A DNA stretch of 64,000 nt from Rhodovulum visakhapatnamense. GTDB taxonomy: Bacteria > Pseudomonadota > Alphaproteobacteria > Rhodobacterales > Rhodobacteraceae. Below, piece after piece: positions 62,670-64,000 of this stretch. The stretch spans positions 1 through 64,000 of the forward strand of contig NZ_SOEB01000019.1 in assembly GCF_004365965.1 (NCBI RefSeq), read 5' to 3'. A program made the position numbers and the translations under genes. The notes under the pieces were generated by a model. The model was not told where the DNA came from, made no database searches, and was given only the letters and a program-made list of their open reading frames with translations. Each line of letters begins with the position of its first letter. The first letter of the stretch is position 1.

Positions 62670-63890
62670 ATGACCATCGCAAGACGCCCGTTTTTGCTGG
62701 GCCTCGCCGCCATGGCCCTTTCGGCCTGCAATGTTGGCCCCGGCCCCGGAACGGCGCCCCGCGCGGTCGCCAATCCCGCCTTCGACGCCTGGCGCCGCAG
62801 CTTTCGGCCGCGGGCGGCGGCGGCGGGCATTTCAGCGGCCACGCTCGACCGGGCGCTGGGTCGCGCGGGCTTTCTGCCCGAGGTGATCGAGAAGGACCGC
62901 AACCAGACCGAATTCACCCGCAGCCTCGAGGATTACCTGGCCATCGCCGCCTCGGACGAGCGGGTCGCGACCGGCCGGGCCATGCTGGCCCGCCATGCCC
63001 GACGTCTTGCCGCGATCGAGGCGCGCTATGGCGTCGAGGCGCCGGTGGTGGCCGCGATCTGGGGGCTCGAAAGCCGCTATGGCGCGCGGCGCGGCGACAT
63101 TCCCGTGGTCTCGGCGCTGGCGACGCTGGCCTTCGACGGGCGCCGGGGCCGGTTCTTCGAGGGGCAGCTGATCGCCGCGCTGAAGATCCTCGACCGGGGC
63201 GACATCACCCCCGCCCGGATGACCGGCAGCTGGGCGGGCGCGATGGGTCACACGCAGTTCATCCCGACCTCGTATCTGGCCTATGCGGTCGATTTCGACG
63301 GCGACGGGCGGCGCGACATCTGGTCGGAGGACCCGACCGACGCGCTGGCCTCGACCGCCGCCTATCTGCAGCGGTCGGGCTGGCACCACGGCCAGCCCTG
63401 GGGGACCGAGGTGCGCCTGCCCGAAACGCTCGACCTGGCCCGGACCGGGCGTGGGCGGACGCAGGAGGCCAGCGCCTGGTCGGCCCTGGGCGTGACGCGG
63501 GCTGATGGCCGACCGCTGCCCCGCGCGGGCGCCACCGCGATCCTGGCCCCGGCCGGGCGGCAAGGTCCGGCCTTTGCGCTGTTTCCCAATTTCGAGGTGA
63601 TCCTGCGCTACAACAACGCGGTCACTTACGGCATCGGCATCGGCCATCTGTCCGACCGGCTGGCGGGCGGCCCGCCTCTGTCGAAAGCCTTCCCGCCCGA
63701 TGCGACCGGCATGACGCTGGAAGACCGCAAGGATCTGCAACGGCGCCTGACCGCCGCCGGGTTCGACACCGAAGGCACCGACGGGGTGATCGGCCCGAAG
63801 ACCGAGGAGGCGATCCGGAGCTACCAGGCGCGCCAAGGGCTGCCGGTCAGCGGCATCCCCTCGCCCGCGCTTCTGGCGCGGCTCCGCTAG
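62670..63890 (+). CDS. Lytic murein transglycosylase (MltB family) with peptidoglycan-binding domain
   Basis: 406 residues. Lipoprotein signal with lipobox LSAC (C20); the ARRPFLLGL start also resembles a Tat motif. The transglycosylase domain has IWGLESRYGARRGD with the catalytic Glu, and SWAGAMGHTQFIPTSYL. Residues about 345-406 form a PG_binding_1 domain (DRKDLQRRLTAAGFDTEG). It cleaves peptidoglycan to 1,6-anhydromuropeptides, from the outer-membrane inner leaflet or periplasm. Confidence 0.93.
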   Translation: MTIARRPFLLGLAAMALSACNVGPGPGTAPRAVANPAFDAWRRSFRPRAAAAGISAATLDRALGRAGFLPEVIEKDRNQTEFTRSLEDYLAIAASDERVATGRAMLARHARRLAAIEARYGVEAPVVAAIWGLESRYGARRGDIPVVSALATLAFDGRRGRFFEGQLIAALKILDRGDITPARMTGSWAGAMGHTQFIPTSYLAYAVDFDGDGRRDIWSEDPTDALASTAAYLQRSGWHHGQPWGTEVRLPETLDLARTGRGRTQEASAWSALGVTRADGRPLPRAGATAILAPAGRQGPAFALFPNFEVILRYNNAVTYGIGIGHLSDRLAGGPPLSKAFPPDATGMTLEDRKDLQRRLTAAGFDTEGTDGVIGPKTEEAIRSYQARQGLPVSGIPSPALLARLR

Positions 63891-63899
63891 ACGCGGAAA

Positions 63900-63921
63900 C
63901 GCCCGGCCAGAGGGCCGGGCG
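63900..63921. terminator. Hairpin between convergent genes at the right edge
   Basis: CGCCCGGCC pairs with GGCCGGGCG around AGAG, ten bases after the transglycosylase stop. No T-run. Confidence 0.5.
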
Positions 63922-63958
63922 CCTCACCGTCGCGCCGGAACACCGGGCACTCGTCACG

Positions 63959-64000
63959 TCACTCCTTGCGGCGCTCGGTGATCTCGAGATCGGCGTTCAG
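63959..64000 (-). CDS. C-terminal end of an unidentified gene (cut by window end)
   Basis: A minus-strand frame entering from the right edge ends with TGA at 63961-63959 and reads LNADLEITERRKE. Too short to identify. Its convergent placement after the hairpin supports a real gene. Confidence 0.4.
   Translation of the reverse strand: MNADLEITERRKE

Overview
The window is GC-rich chromosomal DNA from an alphaproteobacterium, most likely order Rhodobacterales (Rhodobacter/Rhodovulum relatives). This is inferred from gene content: ethylmalonyl-CoA pathway genes (ccr, ecm, mch, mcl2) next to sdhCDAB and mdh in an order I recall from Rhodobacter sphaeroides, a LuxI/LuxR pair, and small families typical of the order (TIGR02186, DUF1737, NnrU). 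No rRNA, tRNA, CRISPR array or intact insertion sequence was seen. Most of the window reads as stable core genome with accessory patches.

Layout. 1-15.1 kb: housekeeping genes (glutathione transferase with a metal-site-like tail, ComM ATPase, gshB, yraN, rsmI, LpoA-like lipoprotein, glnD, murJ, trpS, a fold-type IV aminotransferase, a universal stress protein). Embedded here are a small four-repeat protein of unknown function at 2656-3108, a rhomboid homologue lacking both catalytic residues, and a decayed VOC gene. 15.1-21.5 kb: nfuA-tsaB-rimI, then a BMP-type nucleoside ABC importer. 21.6-25.5 kb: a TSUP permease with a TIGR02186 partner, an SDR and a RecD-like helicase. 25.6-27.3 kb: a quorum-sensing locus (short ORF, luxR, luxI) with the same dyad, GTTA-N9-TAAC, before both transcription units. 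27.5-31.5 kb: ccr and, divergently, ecm. 31.5-34.3 kb: deoD, a DUF1989 protein and a permease. 34.3-43.8 kb: sdhCDAB, mcl2-nnrU-DUF1737-mch and mdh, which join the ethylmalonyl-CoA pathway to the TCA cycle. 43.8-50.2 kb: a glycosyltransferase, a pirin, and a soluble multi-PAS chemoreceptor translationally coupled to a protein with three CheW domains. 50.2-54.7 kb: sbcDC and a 58-residue protein. 54.8-59.8 kb: a polyamine/opine-type ABC importer whose last gene is a PHP phosphoesterase. 60.0-62.1 kb: a sigma factor, short membrane anti-sigma candidate and CnrX/ZraP-like periplasmic protein, downstream of two secreted proteins, one with four EF-hands. 62.3-63.9 kb: an IS481-type transposase remnant and a lytic transglycosylase.

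How the genes work together. Ccr makes ethylmalonyl-CoA from crotonyl-CoA, Ecm converts it towards methylsuccinyl-CoA, Mch hydrates mesaconyl-CoA and Mcl2 hydrolyses malyl-CoA. SdhABCD and Mdh then carry succinate and malate through the TCA cycle, so C2 units can be assimilated without a glyoxylate shunt. The least explained parts are the four-repeat protein, the six-PAS receptor with triple CheW, and the EF-hand/sigma-factor locus whose sensor-like protein contains no His or Cys. Most gene starts were chosen from ribosome-binding sites, stop/start overlaps and recalled family lengths; no database search was possible.
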